A stretch of 64,000 nt of DNA from Ardenticatenaceae bacterium (GTDB lineage Bacteria > Chloroflexota > Anaerolineae > Promineifilales > Promineifilaceae), in assembly GCA_020634435.1 (NCBI GenBank), contig JACKBS010000010.1, forward strand, positions 434,001-498,000, written 5' to 3'. The first letter of the stretch is position 1. Each line of letters starts with the position of its first letter. The notes beneath the pieces are model-generated. The model did not search any database and had not been told where the DNA came from. It was given only the letters and a program-made list of their open reading frames with translations. The position numbers and the translations under genes are program-made. Below are positions 43,800-52,055 of the stretch, in pieces.

Positions 43800-46448
43800 C
43801 TAAATGAGGTGGAGTTCACGAGCGCGGACAATGGCCTGGGTACGGCCGTTTACCCCCAACTTGCCGTAAATATGTGTGGTGTGCTTCTTAACCGTGTTCA
43901 GGGACACCGTCAGTTCGGCCATGATTTGCTTGTTGCTTAATCCAGCAGCAATCAGCTGCAAAACTTCCAGCTCGCGTAAGCTGAGCGGTTCGACGAGCGT
44001 AGCTGAAGCAACCTGTAGAGACTCGGGGAAAGCGCGTTGCAGCGTTTGAACGTAAATATCTGTGGCATCAGCCGGTAGCTGACGCAATAAGTGAAGCATG
44101 GGCGCACCGGCTTCAACAAAAATTTGCACATACCCCTCAGGACGCGTTAGCGCCAGGACTTGGTTTAGCTTGTCGAGGGCAACGGCCGTTTCCCCCATCA
44201 TTTCGTAAGCCAACGCTGCCAACAAACTCATTTCGATAACGCGAGCCACCCGTCCGGCAGCCTGGGCTTGATCGTGCAGGCGGTTGAATATTGCCAGGAC
44301 GGCCTCTGGTTTTTGCTGCGCCCGTCGAACCCGAGCCAGGGAAATTTGTTGCACTTCCTGAGCAATGATGGGCAAATCGGCCAACGGAACAGGTTCATTG
44401 AGATGTTGACCCTCGGCCCAAGAAACGGCCGTCGCAACATCTCCCACATTCAGCCAATACTGCACGGCACAGGCTGTGAGCGTGATAAGGGCGATGCGGG
44501 AAGGGCTATGGCGGTAATACGCCTCCGCCTGGCGTAAGATTGCCAGCGCCCGCTCATCGTCGCCCAACGCCTGGCGCAAACGCGCCTGCGTACACAGTTC
44601 GGGCAGGGCGTTGTAACCAATGCCACCTTGCTGGACAAGCGCCAACCCCGCGGCCATTTCTTCCTCAGCCTGGAGCAACTGCCCCCATTCCAGATAAATG
44701 GCAGCTAACCGAATACGGCCGTTCCCCACAAAAGGCAAAGGTGTTACGTATCCCTGTGTGCCCAGCGCAATGATTTCCCGACAGGTCGCCGCCGAAGCGT
44801 GCAGCTGCCCAGAATGTAACTGGCCATCCGCCACCATCTCTAAGCTGTGAGCCAGCAAAAAGGGATTGCCTCCCAAACGAGCCATTTCTACAGCCTCATG
44901 CCACAACGCCACGGCCCGACGCGTATCACCGGTAAGGCCGACCCCGAGCCCCAATGCGCCAACGGCCCGCGCCCGACGGACCAACGCCTCTGGTGGCAAA
45001 TAAGTTAACGCCTCCTCGGCAGCCTGGATGACTTCAGCCGGTTCTTCACGGAAAAAAGCGAGTGTGGCCAAATAGGTAGCCAATTCACCCCGGAGCGCAC
45101 GCTGTTCTGGTAAAAGGTCATCGGCCGATAGTGCTTTTCGCGCCGCTGTGAGCATCATGGCCGCCTGCTGAAATTCCCCCCGCAGAAATGCCGCCCAGCC
45201 CTGGTGCATCAGGAGCGCAGGCCGGGCCTGAACCATGGCGGCTGGGATTTGGGCCAGCCACCGCTGCCAGGTCGCCACCCGCCCTTCGGCAATGAGTGGT
45301 TTGTACGCTTCGGACACCAAATCGGCCGTCCGTTCCCAATCTTCTGAGGCAATGGCATGGGAAACGGCCGTTTCCCATCTTCCATTGTCCGCACACCAAC
45401 GACTGGCCCGTGCCTGCAACACGCGCACCTCTTCAGGCGGCATCAATTGGTGCAGGCGATTGACCAGTAAATCGGCCAACAAATGATGGTAGCGGAACCA
45501 ATGAAAAGTGTCGTCCAGGGGCGTGATAAAAAGGTTTTGGCGATAGAGTTGAGCCAACAAAGCGTGACTATCCTCTCGACCAGTAACGGCATTACATAAA
45601 CGGCCACACAAGCGAGGCAAAATTGACGTTTGCAGTAAGAACTTCTGCACATCGGCTGGCTGCTGTTGCAACACTTCCTCCGCCAAATATTCCAAAATAA
45701 AGTGGTGGCTGCGGCTAAAATTCTGAACAAACTGGCTGGCATCAGTGCGACCTTTTAGGGAGACGGCCGTTAACTGCAATCCGGTAATCCAACCCTCGGT
45801 ACGAGCTTCCAGGGCAGCAATATCCTTGTCTGTGAGGGGCAAATCCATGACTTCGCGCAGGAAAACGGCCGTTTCTGCCATCGAAAAACGCAAATCAGCC
45901 ACCCGAATTTCATTGAGCAGGCCGTGCCCACGCAGGCGGGCCAAGGCCAACGGCGGGTCGGCACGCGTCAGCAGAACCAGATGCAGCTGCGGTGGCATAT
46001 GATCCAAGAAGAAGTTTAAGCCATCATGGATGGCCGAATCGCCAATGACATGATAATCGTCCAAAACCAGGGTGACGGGTTCGGGCTGTGCCGCCAGCTC
46101 ATTCAGCAAGCCCGTTAGCAAAACTGGTGGGGGCGGCAGCGGGTTGAGGGAAAGAATAGGCTGGAGGGAACTACCTAATTGGGGAACGGCCGTTTGCAAT
46201 GCCGCCACCACATATTGCCAAAACCGATTGGGATCATCATCGTACTCGTCCAGCGAGAGCCAACAAAAGGGTGTCTTTTGCAGCCAGCTCACCACAAGGG
46301 TCGTTTTGCCAAATCCAGCAGGGGCTGAAACCAGGGTGAGGTTGCCCTTCCGACCTTGATTCAGCTTCTCTATGAGGCGCGGGCGATGAACAAGAGACGA
46401 CAAAAAGCGAGGGACATACAGTTTTGTTTGCAACAAGTCGCCGGACAT
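43800..46448 (-). CDS. MalT-family ATP-dependent LuxR-type transcription regulator
   Basis: 882 aa, the normal MalT length. N-terminal STAND NTPase with Walker A SAPAGFGKTTLV (about 41-52) and a Walker B-like VTLVLDDYHVI; winged-helix region HHLLADLLVNRLH; a long TPR-like helical repeat domain (about 350-800); C-terminal LuxR helix-turn-helix LSLRELEVLQLIAAGLSNKQIMAEL (about 820-882). These proteins bind a small inducer and ATP before activating transcription. It begins 32 nt after the end of cbbY on the same strand, with its own -10 box 6 nt before the ATG. Inducer and targets unknown; its placement at the end of the Calvin locus is suggestive only. Confidence 0.92.
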   Translation of the reverse strand: MSGDLLQTKLYVPRFLSSLVHRPRLIEKLNQGRKGNLTLVSAPAGFGKTTLVVSWLQKTPFCWLSLDEYDDDPNRFWQYVVAALQTAVPQLGSSLQPILSLNPLPPPPVLLTGLLNELAAQPEPVTLVLDDYHVIGDSAIHDGLNFFLDHMPPQLHLVLLTRADPPLALARLRGHGLLNEIRVADLRFSMAETAVFLREVMDLPLTDKDIAALEARTEGWITGLQLTAVSLKGRTDASQFVQNFSRSHHFILEYLAEEVLQQQPADVQKFLLQTSILPRLCGRLCNAVTGREDSHALLAQLYRQNLFITPLDDTFHWFRYHHLLADLLVNRLHQLMPPEEVRVLQARASRWCADNGRWETAVSHAIASEDWERTADLVSEAYKPLIAEGRVATWQRWLAQIPAAMVQARPALLMHQGWAAFLRGEFQQAAMMLTAARKALSADDLLPEQRALRGELATYLATLAFFREEPAEVIQAAEEALTYLPPEALVRRARAVGALGLGVGLTGDTRRAVALWHEAVEMARLGGNPFLLAHSLEMVADGQLHSGQLHASAATCREIIALGTQGYVTPLPFVGNGRIRLAAIYLEWGQLLQAEEEMAAGLALVQQGGIGYNALPELCTQARLRQALGDDERALAILRQAEAYYRHSPSRIALITLTACAVQYWLNVGDVATAVSWAEGQHLNEPVPLADLPIIAQEVQQISLARVRRAQQKPEAVLAIFNRLHDQAQAAGRVARVIEMSLLAALAYEMMGETAVALDKLNQVLALTRPEGYVQIFVEAGAPMLHLLRQLPADATDIYVQTLQRAFPESLQVASATLVEPLSLRELEVLQLIAAGLSNKQIMAELTVSLNTVKKHTTHIYGKLGVNGRTQAIVRARELHLI

Positions 46449-46454
46449 GAAGCT

Positions 46455-46460
46455 ATTATA
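46455..46460 (-). promoter_or_regulatory. -10 box 6 nt before the MalT-like gene
   Basis: TATAAT on the minus strand (46460-46455) followed by AGCTTC and the ATG at 46448. A CTGACC 18 nt upstream could be the -35; it lies inside the 3-prime end of cbbY. No Shine-Dalgarno is seen, so a leaderless mRNA is likely. Confidence 0.5.
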
Positions 46461-46480
46461 CTGAAAGCGGGGAAGTTAGG

Positions 46481-47197
46481 TCAGGACGATTGATCCGACT
46501 CCGGCAAACACAAATCTTCCAGCTGCTGGAGCGTAAAATGGGCCAGGCTGCGCGCCACCAGCTGCGCACCGGCAAAATTTTTGCCAAAGGTGTAATCATT
46601 GTAGATAACGGCCGTTGGAATCCCCACTCGCTTGGCCGCCGCAAACCCCTCCTGCGAATCCTCAATCACCAACGTCTCATCCAGCGAAGTGCCCAACGCC
46701 GCCAAACATTTGGTGTACAGCGGCGACTCAGGTGCCGTTTTGGGGCCGCTCTCCTTGCCCAAAATCGGGTCCAGGTGCGGGTAAATTTGCGGCAGATGGT
46801 TGGACAAGAGCGCATTCACCTGCGCCTCGTAAGACATCGACACCACCGCCAGCCGAATGCCGCGCGCCAACGCCTCTTCCATGATGTCTACCACCCCCTC
46901 GCGCAACGGCAAGTCGGGCAAATATTTCTCGATGTAGAATTTCTTTTTGAGGACGACGAGTTCGGAAACGGCCGTATCCAACGCCTCATCCCCCATATCC
47001 GGCCGCCACTCCGCTAGCGACTTCCGCATCCGCACCGCATTGCCCGCCATCCACTGCATCTCCTTAAACTCTTCCCAGGTCCAATGGATCGGATAGCCCA
47101 ACGTGGCAAACGCCTCGTTACACGCGGGCAAATGCCCTTTGTGCTCCGTGTTGGCAATCGTGCCATCTACATCAAAAATTAGCGCTTTTAATTTCAT
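46481..47197 (-). CDS. cbbY: CbbY-type HAD phosphatase
   Basis: 238 aa. HAD fold with nucleophile motif IFDVDGTIANTE, a cap with the HKGHLPACNEAF helix and WTWEEFKEMQWMAG, the Ser motif VVSMS, the Lys region and VIEDSQEGFAAAKRVG. This matches CbbY, the xylulose-1,5-bisphosphate phosphatase that removes a RuBisCO side product and inhibitor; phosphoglycolate phosphatase is the alternative. Its position in the rbcL-prk-rpe series supports CbbY. The start is the ATG at 47197; a TTG two codons upstream is possible. An inverted repeat separates it from rpe. Confidence 0.83.
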   Translation of the reverse strand: MKLKALIFDVDGTIANTEHKGHLPACNEAFATLGYPIHWTWEEFKEMQWMAGNAVRMRKSLAEWRPDMGDEALDTAVSELVVLKKKFYIEKYLPDLPLREGVVDIMEEALARGIRLAVVSMSYEAQVNALLSNHLPQIYPHLDPILGKESGPKTAPESPLYTKCLAALGTSLDETLVIEDSQEGFAAAKRVGIPTAVIYNDYTFGKNFAGAQLVARSLAHFTLQQLEDLCLPESDQSS

Positions 47198-47221
47198 AAA
47201 CAAATCACTTGGTCTATCAAT

Positions 47222-47306
47222 AAAGAATGGGACGCAGATTAACGCAGATGACGCTGATTTTTCTCTTATCCGCGTTTTCCGCGTTCATCCGCGTCCTATT
47301 TTCTAA
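47222..47306. repeat. Imperfect inverted repeat (ACGCAGAT / ATCCGCGT units, family A)
   Basis: GGACGCAGATTAACGCAGATGACGC on the left, centre TGATTTTTCTCTTATC, CCGCGTTxxCCGCGTTCATCCGCGTCC on the right. It sits between rpe and cbbY and could form a hairpin in the operon mRNA, acting as an RNA stabiliser or attenuator. Confidence 0.65.
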
Positions 47307-47309
47307 AAA

Positions 47310-47999
47310 TCAAATCGTGGGTTCGTCAGCCAAAATCGCCTGCTGGAACGCCGCTACGTTTTCGGCGATGGGCCGCTTGTCGTTGAAGACGGCGCTGCCC
47401 GCCACCAACACGTTCGCCCCGGCGGCAAAAATCTCAGCAGCGTTATGTGGTTTGATGCCGCCGTCTACTTCCAAATCGGCCGTAGAATCAATCGCGTCCA
47501 GCATCTGGCGCAGCCGCCGGATTTTGTTCGTGCTGGCCGGGATGTAGCTCTGCCCACCAAAACCCGGATTCACGGACATGATCAGCACCAGTTCCACATC
47601 CGGCAAAATTTCTTCTAGCGTCACCAGTGGCGTGGCCGGGTTTAGCGTCACACCCGCCTTCGCCCCGTGTTCATGGATCGACTGGATGGTGCGATGCAAA
47701 TGTGGACATGTTTCCACATGCACGGTGATGATGTCTGCTCCGGCTTGGGCAAAATCGACGATATACCTTTCCGGGTTTTCAATCATCAGATGCACATCCA
47801 AAACGGCGTCGAGTTCGGTGGCTAACGGCCGTAATGCTTTCACCACCAGCGGCCCGATTGTAATGTTTGGTACGAAACGGCCGTCCATCACATCCACATG
47901 AATGTAACGCGCACCAGCCTCAATTGCTTGCCGCACCTGCTCACCTAACCGGGCAAAATCGGCCGAAAGAATACTGGGAGCAATTATTAACTCGTTCAT
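47310..47999 (-). CDS. rpe: Ribulose-phosphate 3-epimerase
   Basis: 229-aa TIM barrel converting xylulose-5-phosphate to ribulose-5-phosphate, the substrate for the kinase encoded just upstream. Motifs: IAPSILSADFARLGEQV, HVDVMDGRFVPNITIGP (metal His and Asp), LDVHLMIENP, VNPGFGGQSYI, and the Asp in LEVDGGIKPHN. The ATG overlaps the prk stop codon by one base (TGATG), so translation is coupled. A GTG one codon earlier is possible. Confidence 0.95.
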   Translation of the reverse strand: MNELIIAPSILSADFARLGEQVRQAIEAGARYIHVDVMDGRFVPNITIGPLVVKALRPLATELDAVLDVHLMIENPERYIVDFAQAGADIITVHVETCPHLHRTIQSIHEHGAKAGVTLNPATPLVTLEEILPDVELVLIMSVNPGFGGQSYIPASTNKIRRLRQMLDAIDSTADLEVDGGIKPHNAAEIFAAGANVLVAGSAVFNDKRPIAENVAAFQQAILADEPTI

Positions 48000-48937
48000 C
48001 ACGCTTGCATCTCTTCAATCATGCGCCCAGCCGTCACCATATGGTAGGCGATGAGATGCTGCGTCAGGGCCAAGGGCAAGCTGCGCTGCGCCTCCAAGCC
48101 AGATTGGTACTGTCCCAGCATTGACTCATTCAGCTGACAATCCTCCGGCATGTGCTGCTGAATCAGGTCAATCAGATCATGCGCCTTGTCTTCTACCAGA
48201 CTACCCGCAATCTCCATAAAATCGGCTGGAGTGCCCTCGTAACGGCCCAGATTCAAACGAAGGGCGGGATTACTCCCATTGCTGCCGTGCTGGAGCACGT
48301 CCGTTAGGTCTGGGTGAGGCACGGTAGGTTTGAGCACAACCTGGGCATTGAGATGCCCGCCCGTCTCGCTGGCGTTACTCTCCGGCGGGTAAAAACGCAC
48401 AATCATGTCAGCCAATCGTTTTTGCGGATGAATGTAGCGCGGCGACAAATCCTGGCGCTTTTCCAACGAGGCCATCACTTCTTCTTTGGTGTAACCGCGC
48501 TTGGCCATGTCGCGCTGCACCTTCCAGGCAAAACGCAGCTCTTCAGGCGGGTCCAGATATACCTTCACATCAAAGTTGAGCCGCATCCGTTGGGTGTAAA
48601 AAGGCAGCAGCCCTTCGATAATCATGTACTTTTTGGGCTTAACGTAAACTGGGGGATCAAAGTCGCCCGTTTTGTGGTTGTAAATCGGCATCAGAATCGG
48701 CTTGCCTTCGCGCAGCAGGCGGAAGTGCTGTTCCATGATGTCGATGTAGTTCCCTTCTGGCGATAATGCGCTGATGCCCAGCTCTTTGCGCATCTGGCGA
48801 TTGTATTTGTGATAATGGTCACAGCATATCGCCGTCACCTGGTCCTCACCCAAGGCCTGCACGATGCCCTTGCTCAGCGTTGTCTTACCGGCGGCACTGT
48901 CTCCGGCAATGCCAATCATCACCACTCTGCGGTGCAT
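47999..48937 (-). CDS. prk: Phosphoribulokinase
   Basis: 312 aa. Phosphorylates ribulose-5-phosphate to RuBP, the RuBisCO substrate. P-loop GDSAAGKT (about 12-19), a Walker B-type YMIIEGLLPFYT, the substrate region DHYHKYNRQMRKELGISAL, and KRQDLSPRYIHPQKRLADMIVRFYP. It belongs to the class II (cyanobacterial/plant-like) type by length and motifs, but the P-loop Cys of the redox-controlled plant enzyme (GDSGCGKS) is Ala, so thioredoxin control in the plant manner is unlikely. AAGGAGGAG precedes the ATG at 48937. Between rbcL and rpe. Confidence 0.93.
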   Translation of the reverse strand: MHRRVVMIGIAGDSAAGKTTLSKGIVQALGEDQVTAICCDHYHKYNRQMRKELGISALSPEGNYIDIMEQHFRLLREGKPILMPIYNHKTGDFDPPVYVKPKKYMIIEGLLPFYTQRMRLNFDVKVYLDPPEELRFAWKVQRDMAKRGYTKEEVMASLEKRQDLSPRYIHPQKRLADMIVRFYPPESNASETGGHLNAQVVLKPTVPHPDLTDVLQHGSNGSNPALRLNLGRYEGTPADFMEIAGSLVEDKAHDLIDLIQQHMPEDCQLNESMLGQYQSGLEAQRSLPLALTQHLIAYHMVTAGRMIEEMQA

Positions 48938-48959
48938 GGTCTCCTCCTTCGTAAATGTG

Positions 48960-48980
48960 GGTCGGATTGGCAATCCGACC
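48960..48980. repeat. Mini-palindrome between rbcL and prk
   Basis: GGTCGGATTG (48960-48969), central G, CAATCCGACC (48971-48980). A 10-1-10 palindrome with the same single-base centre as those at 32683 and 41438. In the polycistronic mRNA it lies 22 nt upstream of the prk start, close to the ribosome-binding site. Confidence 0.8.
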
Positions 48981-49047
48981 TACGGTCTTCATTATTACCG
49001 TGCGCAACGCGATCACGCAGCGACTGTACGGTCCACCAGCTACCATC

Positions 49048-50433
49048 CTACTCCTGCACCTCAAACTTGATGTCTGCCCACAAGGCCAACGCATCACGCA
49101 GTTCGGGAGAGTTTTTGGCTGCTTCGGCCAGGGTGGAGCCAGAGGCGATTGCTTCGGTGGCCACGCGGTTGGCAGTCGCGCCAGCTCGACTGCCCTTGGG
49201 ATGGCCATGTGTACCGCCGCCAAACAGCCAAAACGCATCATTGCCCGTCAGACGGTACAAATCAGGAATGTGGTGCACGTGAATTCCCCCAGAGGCGACC
49301 GGCCAGACATCTTTTAGTCCGGCAAAATCCTGATCAAAGTAGATGCCGCGCTCTTTGTCGGCCGGGGTGAAGCGGTTGCGCAGCAGGCTGATCATGCCTT
49401 CGGTTTCCTTCCAGGAGCCTTCCAGCTTGCCCACCACGGTGCCAGTGTGCATATGGTCACCGCCCGTGAGGCGCAGCCACTTGGCCACCACACGCATATG
49501 AATGCCGTGATCATTCTGGCGGGTAAAGACAGCGTGCATGGCGCGATGGCAGTGAACAATCATGTCCAGCTCGCGGGCATGGGCAAAAACATCGGCCGAG
49601 GCAGCAAAACCAGCGGTGATGAAATCGAACATGCACATGTCAGCGCCGTGTTCTTTGAGGAAATCCATGCGTTTGAGGCTTTCCAGGTTGGAGCCAGCCG
49701 TCACGTTGTGCCAGTGACCTTTGTATTCACCAGTTTCCACCATCGCTTCTTCGACAGCTTCTTGAGCATAGCGGAAGCGATCCCGCCAGCGGCTAAACGG
49801 CTGGCTGTTCATGTTTTCATCGTCTTTGGTAGTATCCAGGCCACCAACCAGACATTCATAGATGATGGTGGCGTAGGCTCGCGGTGGTAGACCCAGCTTA
49901 GGCTTGACGGTGCCGCCGAGCAACGGCCGTTCCCATTTATCCGACCAGACACGCTCATCGTAAATACCAACGTGCGGGCCGGGGTACGTCTTCACCAGGG
50001 CGGTGGGGATGCGCATGTCCTCCAGGCGCAGCGCGGAGACAGCCTTCATGCCAAACACATTGCCCACAATCGAGGACATGATGTTGACGATGCTGTTTTC
50101 CTCAAATAAATCCATCGGGTAAGCGATGTAAGCAATGTCATCCTCAATATGGTACACACGCGCCTTAAAAAACTCCAGGTCGGTGAGCTGATTAGACCAC
50201 ACTTCGGTCCAGGTGCCGGTGGAAGATTCGGCGGCTACGGCCGAAGCGGCTTCGATCATGTCGGTGGGTGCTTTGGGCGTAATGCGAAAGGCGCAGAGCA
50301 GATCGGTATCTTTGGGTTCGTAGTCGGGGTCGTAGTAGCCGCTGGCGTAGCTGCGCACACCGGCAATGTATTTGTCGCTAACGTCTGCCGAGGGGGGCTG
50401 CTGCAACTTATTGGGGGCAAGCAATTCACTCAT
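49048..50433 (-). CDS. rbcL: RuBisCO large subunit, form I-prime type (no small subunit)
   Basis: 461 aa from the ATG at 50433 (AAGGAG 8 nt upstream). Catalyses RuBP carboxylation and oxygenation. Key residues present: TGTWT near 73-77, K177 in TVKPKLGL, carbamylated-lysine motif TTKDDEN with K203, His in CHRAMHAV, LRLTGGDHMHTGTVVGKLEG with the loop-6 Lys K336, VASGGIHV and FGGGTHGHPKGSRAGATANR. The YECLVGGLD segment is form I-like, not form II/III. No cbbS lies downstream (prk follows) or elsewhere in the window. This matches form I-prime, described from Ca. Promineofilum as an L8 enzyme. The usual Phe before the Thr-Lys is Thr (LDTTKDDE). Confidence 0.95.
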   Translation of the reverse strand: MSELLAPNKLQQPPSADVSDKYIAGVRSYASGYYDPDYEPKDTDLLCAFRITPKAPTDMIEAASAVAAESSTGTWTEVWSNQLTDLEFFKARVYHIEDDIAYIAYPMDLFEENSIVNIMSSIVGNVFGMKAVSALRLEDMRIPTALVKTYPGPHVGIYDERVWSDKWERPLLGGTVKPKLGLPPRAYATIIYECLVGGLDTTKDDENMNSQPFSRWRDRFRYAQEAVEEAMVETGEYKGHWHNVTAGSNLESLKRMDFLKEHGADMCMFDFITAGFAASADVFAHARELDMIVHCHRAMHAVFTRQNDHGIHMRVVAKWLRLTGGDHMHTGTVVGKLEGSWKETEGMISLLRNRFTPADKERGIYFDQDFAGLKDVWPVASGGIHVHHIPDLYRLTGNDAFWLFGGGTHGHPKGSRAGATANRVATEAIASGSTLAEAAKNSPELRDALALWADIKFEVQE

Positions 50434-50583
50434 GGTCATCACTCCTTCTGATTCCTACGGCCGTCTGCCTTACCAGCGGCCCATCCGTTTGTGATAAATG
50501 GAACAATCGAACTATACCAGGGGGATACGGCCGTTGCCTATCTACAAACGGGTGGAAAACGGCCGTCAAACAGGTAGCAACTC

Positions 50584-50601
50584 ACTACCCGATCGGGTAG
50601 T
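50584..50601. promoter_or_regulatory. 18-bp perfect palindrome upstream of rbcL, candidate operator
   Basis: ACTACCCGATCGGGTAGT, about 150 bp before the rbcL ATG. Perfect dyads of this size typically bind a homodimeric regulator such as a TetR- or LuxR-type protein. Neighbouring sequence holds three ACGGCCGT copies and a weak -10 (TATAGT, 50516-50511, minus strand). No CbbR gene lies nearby. Confidence 0.5.
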
Positions 50602-50609
50602 TGGAAGAA

Positions 50610-50697
50610 TGAACAGGACGCTGATTAACGCGGATGAACGCGGATTTTTTCTTTCTGCCGTGTTCATCCGCGCTCGTCCGCGTCCAATTTTTATAAC
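50610..50697. repeat. Imperfect inverted repeat (ACGCGGAT / ATCCGCG units, family A)
   Basis: GGACGCTGATTAACGCGGAT and ACGCGGATTTT on the left, ATCCGCG and GTCCGCGTCC on the right, centre TTTTTTCTTTCTG. Between the response-regulator gene stop and rbcL. Confidence 0.65.
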
Positions 50698-50713
50698 AGT
50701 TTGCAGAAGTGGA

Positions 50714-51346
50714 TTAGGGAGACGGCCGTTCTAAGTACCAGCGGGTGGCTTCGGTACGGTTGGAGACGTTGAGGGCCTGGTAGATTTTTTGCAGGTGAAA
50801 TTTGACCGTGTTCACGCTGACGTGTAGCTGCCTGGCAATTTGAGCATTACTGTTACCAGCAGCCAACAGCTCCAGCACCTCGGTTTCCCGCTCCGACAGC
50901 GTGACGGCGGGTTGAACAGGGGCTGGTTGGTGCAGCCAACGACGGGCAGCGGCAGGGAAGACCATCTGCCCGGCCATAACCTGGCGCACGGCCAGGGCAG
51001 CCTGTTCCGGCGGATCGGTTTTGAGCAGCAAGCCATCGGCCCCGGAGCGCAAAACAGATTGCATCGTCTGGCCATCGGTGTAGGCGGTGAGGATAAGGAC
51101 GCGGGTTTGTGGGCACAGCTGCCGAATTTGCGCCAGACAGCCCAAGCCATCCAGGTATTCCATCTGCAAATCGGTGATGACCACATCGGGACGAAAGCGC
51201 TGTACCGCGTCCAGCAGACGCTCGCCGTCGCTGGCGGTGGCGATGACGCGGATATCCTCTTCGGCCGAGAAGAGGCTGCGCAGCCCTTCCAGGACAAGAG
51301 CGTGGTTGTCGGCCAGAATAACGGAAACGGGGGTAGATTCAGTCAT
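50714..51346 (-). CDS. NarL-type response regulator
   Basis: 210 aa. Receiver with acidic pair (VILADNHALV), phosphoacceptor Asp in VVITDLQMEYLDG and Lys in LLLKTDPPEQ, then a LuxR helix-turn-helix LSERETEVLELLAAGNSNAQIARQLHVSVNTVKFH. It overlaps the 3-prime end of the kinase gene by 8 nt, so the pair is one operon. It is the transcriptional neighbour immediately upstream of rbcL on the same strand and is the best candidate in this window for control of the Calvin genes, by position only. Confidence 0.92.
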   Translation of the reverse strand: MTESTPVSVILADNHALVLEGLRSLFSAEEDIRVIATASDGERLLDAVQRFRPDVVITDLQMEYLDGLGCLAQIRQLCPQTRVLILTAYTDGQTMQSVLRSGADGLLLKTDPPEQAALAVRQVMAGQMVFPAAARRWLHQPAPVQPAVTLSERETEVLELLAAGNSNAQIARQLHVSVNTVKFHLQKIYQALNVSNRTEATRWYLERPSP

Positions 51347-52049
51347 GGATGGGAACTTTTACCGTGATGCGGGTGCCTTGACCCGGTTTACTGTCTAGTT
51401 CAAACGTACCGCCAATTAAATCCACGCGGTCGCGCATGCCGCGCAAGCCGATGTGCTCTTCGCGCTCGGTGGCTTGCGGACCACGCAGCGGCGGCGGCTG
51501 GAAGCCAATGCCGTCATCCTGAACGATGAGCGTGACTTCATGGGGCGCGAGGTGCAGTTGGACGCGCTGCTGCTGGGCCTGGGCATGGCGGTAGGCGTTG
51601 GAGAGCGCTTCCTGACAGATGCGATAAAGCGTAATCTTACCGGGCAGCCGCAGCGCAGGTGTAGTGTCGCTGCCGGTCACCAAAAAATCCACCACCACAC
51701 CAGTGGTCAGCTCGTGGTGCATGAAGAGGCCATGCAGCATATCCACCAAATCCTGGCTGGCAAAATCGGGCGGGCGAAAAGTGCCCAAAAATTGGCGAAT
51801 TTCGGTCAGGGAGGCTTCCAGCAGGCGCGAAACACGCTGAAAGGTGAGCTGGTACTCTTCGTTGGGGATGGCTTCGTTGTGGTTGAGGCGGGCCTGCAGA
51901 CCGCGCAGCTGGGATTGGGCGGCAAATAGCTGCTGCACGGGGCCATCATGCAAATCGAGGATGATACGCCTGAGTTCTTCTTCGGTGACGGCCAAAATGC
52001 GGCTGGCGGCCAGCTGTTCCTCTCCTGTGGGCACGACTTGCTTCTCCAT
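51339..52049 (-). CDS. NarL-type histidine kinase without sensor domain
   Basis: 236 aa from the ATG at 52049. H-box with H34 (RRIILDLHDGPVQQ), a LRGLQARLN dimerisation helix, RICQEALSNAYRHA, DDGIGF and HIGLRGMRDRVDLIGGTFEL: a complete HisKA_3 plus HATPase unit, but nothing N-terminal except a short basic-Pro tail. A cytoplasmic partner protein or metabolite must supply the signal. Its promoter has the -10 box 6 nt before the ATG. Followed by its response regulator gene (8-nt overlap). Confidence 0.9.
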   Translation of the reverse strand: MEKQVVPTGEEQLAASRILAVTEEELRRIILDLHDGPVQQLFAAQSQLRGLQARLNHNEAIPNEEYQLTFQRVSRLLEASLTEIRQFLGTFRPPDFASQDLVDMLHGLFMHHELTTGVVVDFLVTGSDTTPALRLPGKITLYRICQEALSNAYRHAQAQQQRVQLHLAPHEVTLIVQDDGIGFQPPPLRGPQATEREEHIGLRGMRDRVDLIGGTFELDSKPGQGTRITVKVPIHD

Positions 52050-52055
52050 GGGGGG

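Noticed and set aside
49048..50433. Small RuBisCO subunit gene hidden near rbcL
   Set aside because: Both strands from 46 to 54 kb were read for a short gene with the cbbS pattern (about 110-140 aa, WxMWGLP-like motif); none was found. The spacers hold repeats and the reading frames are the listed genes.
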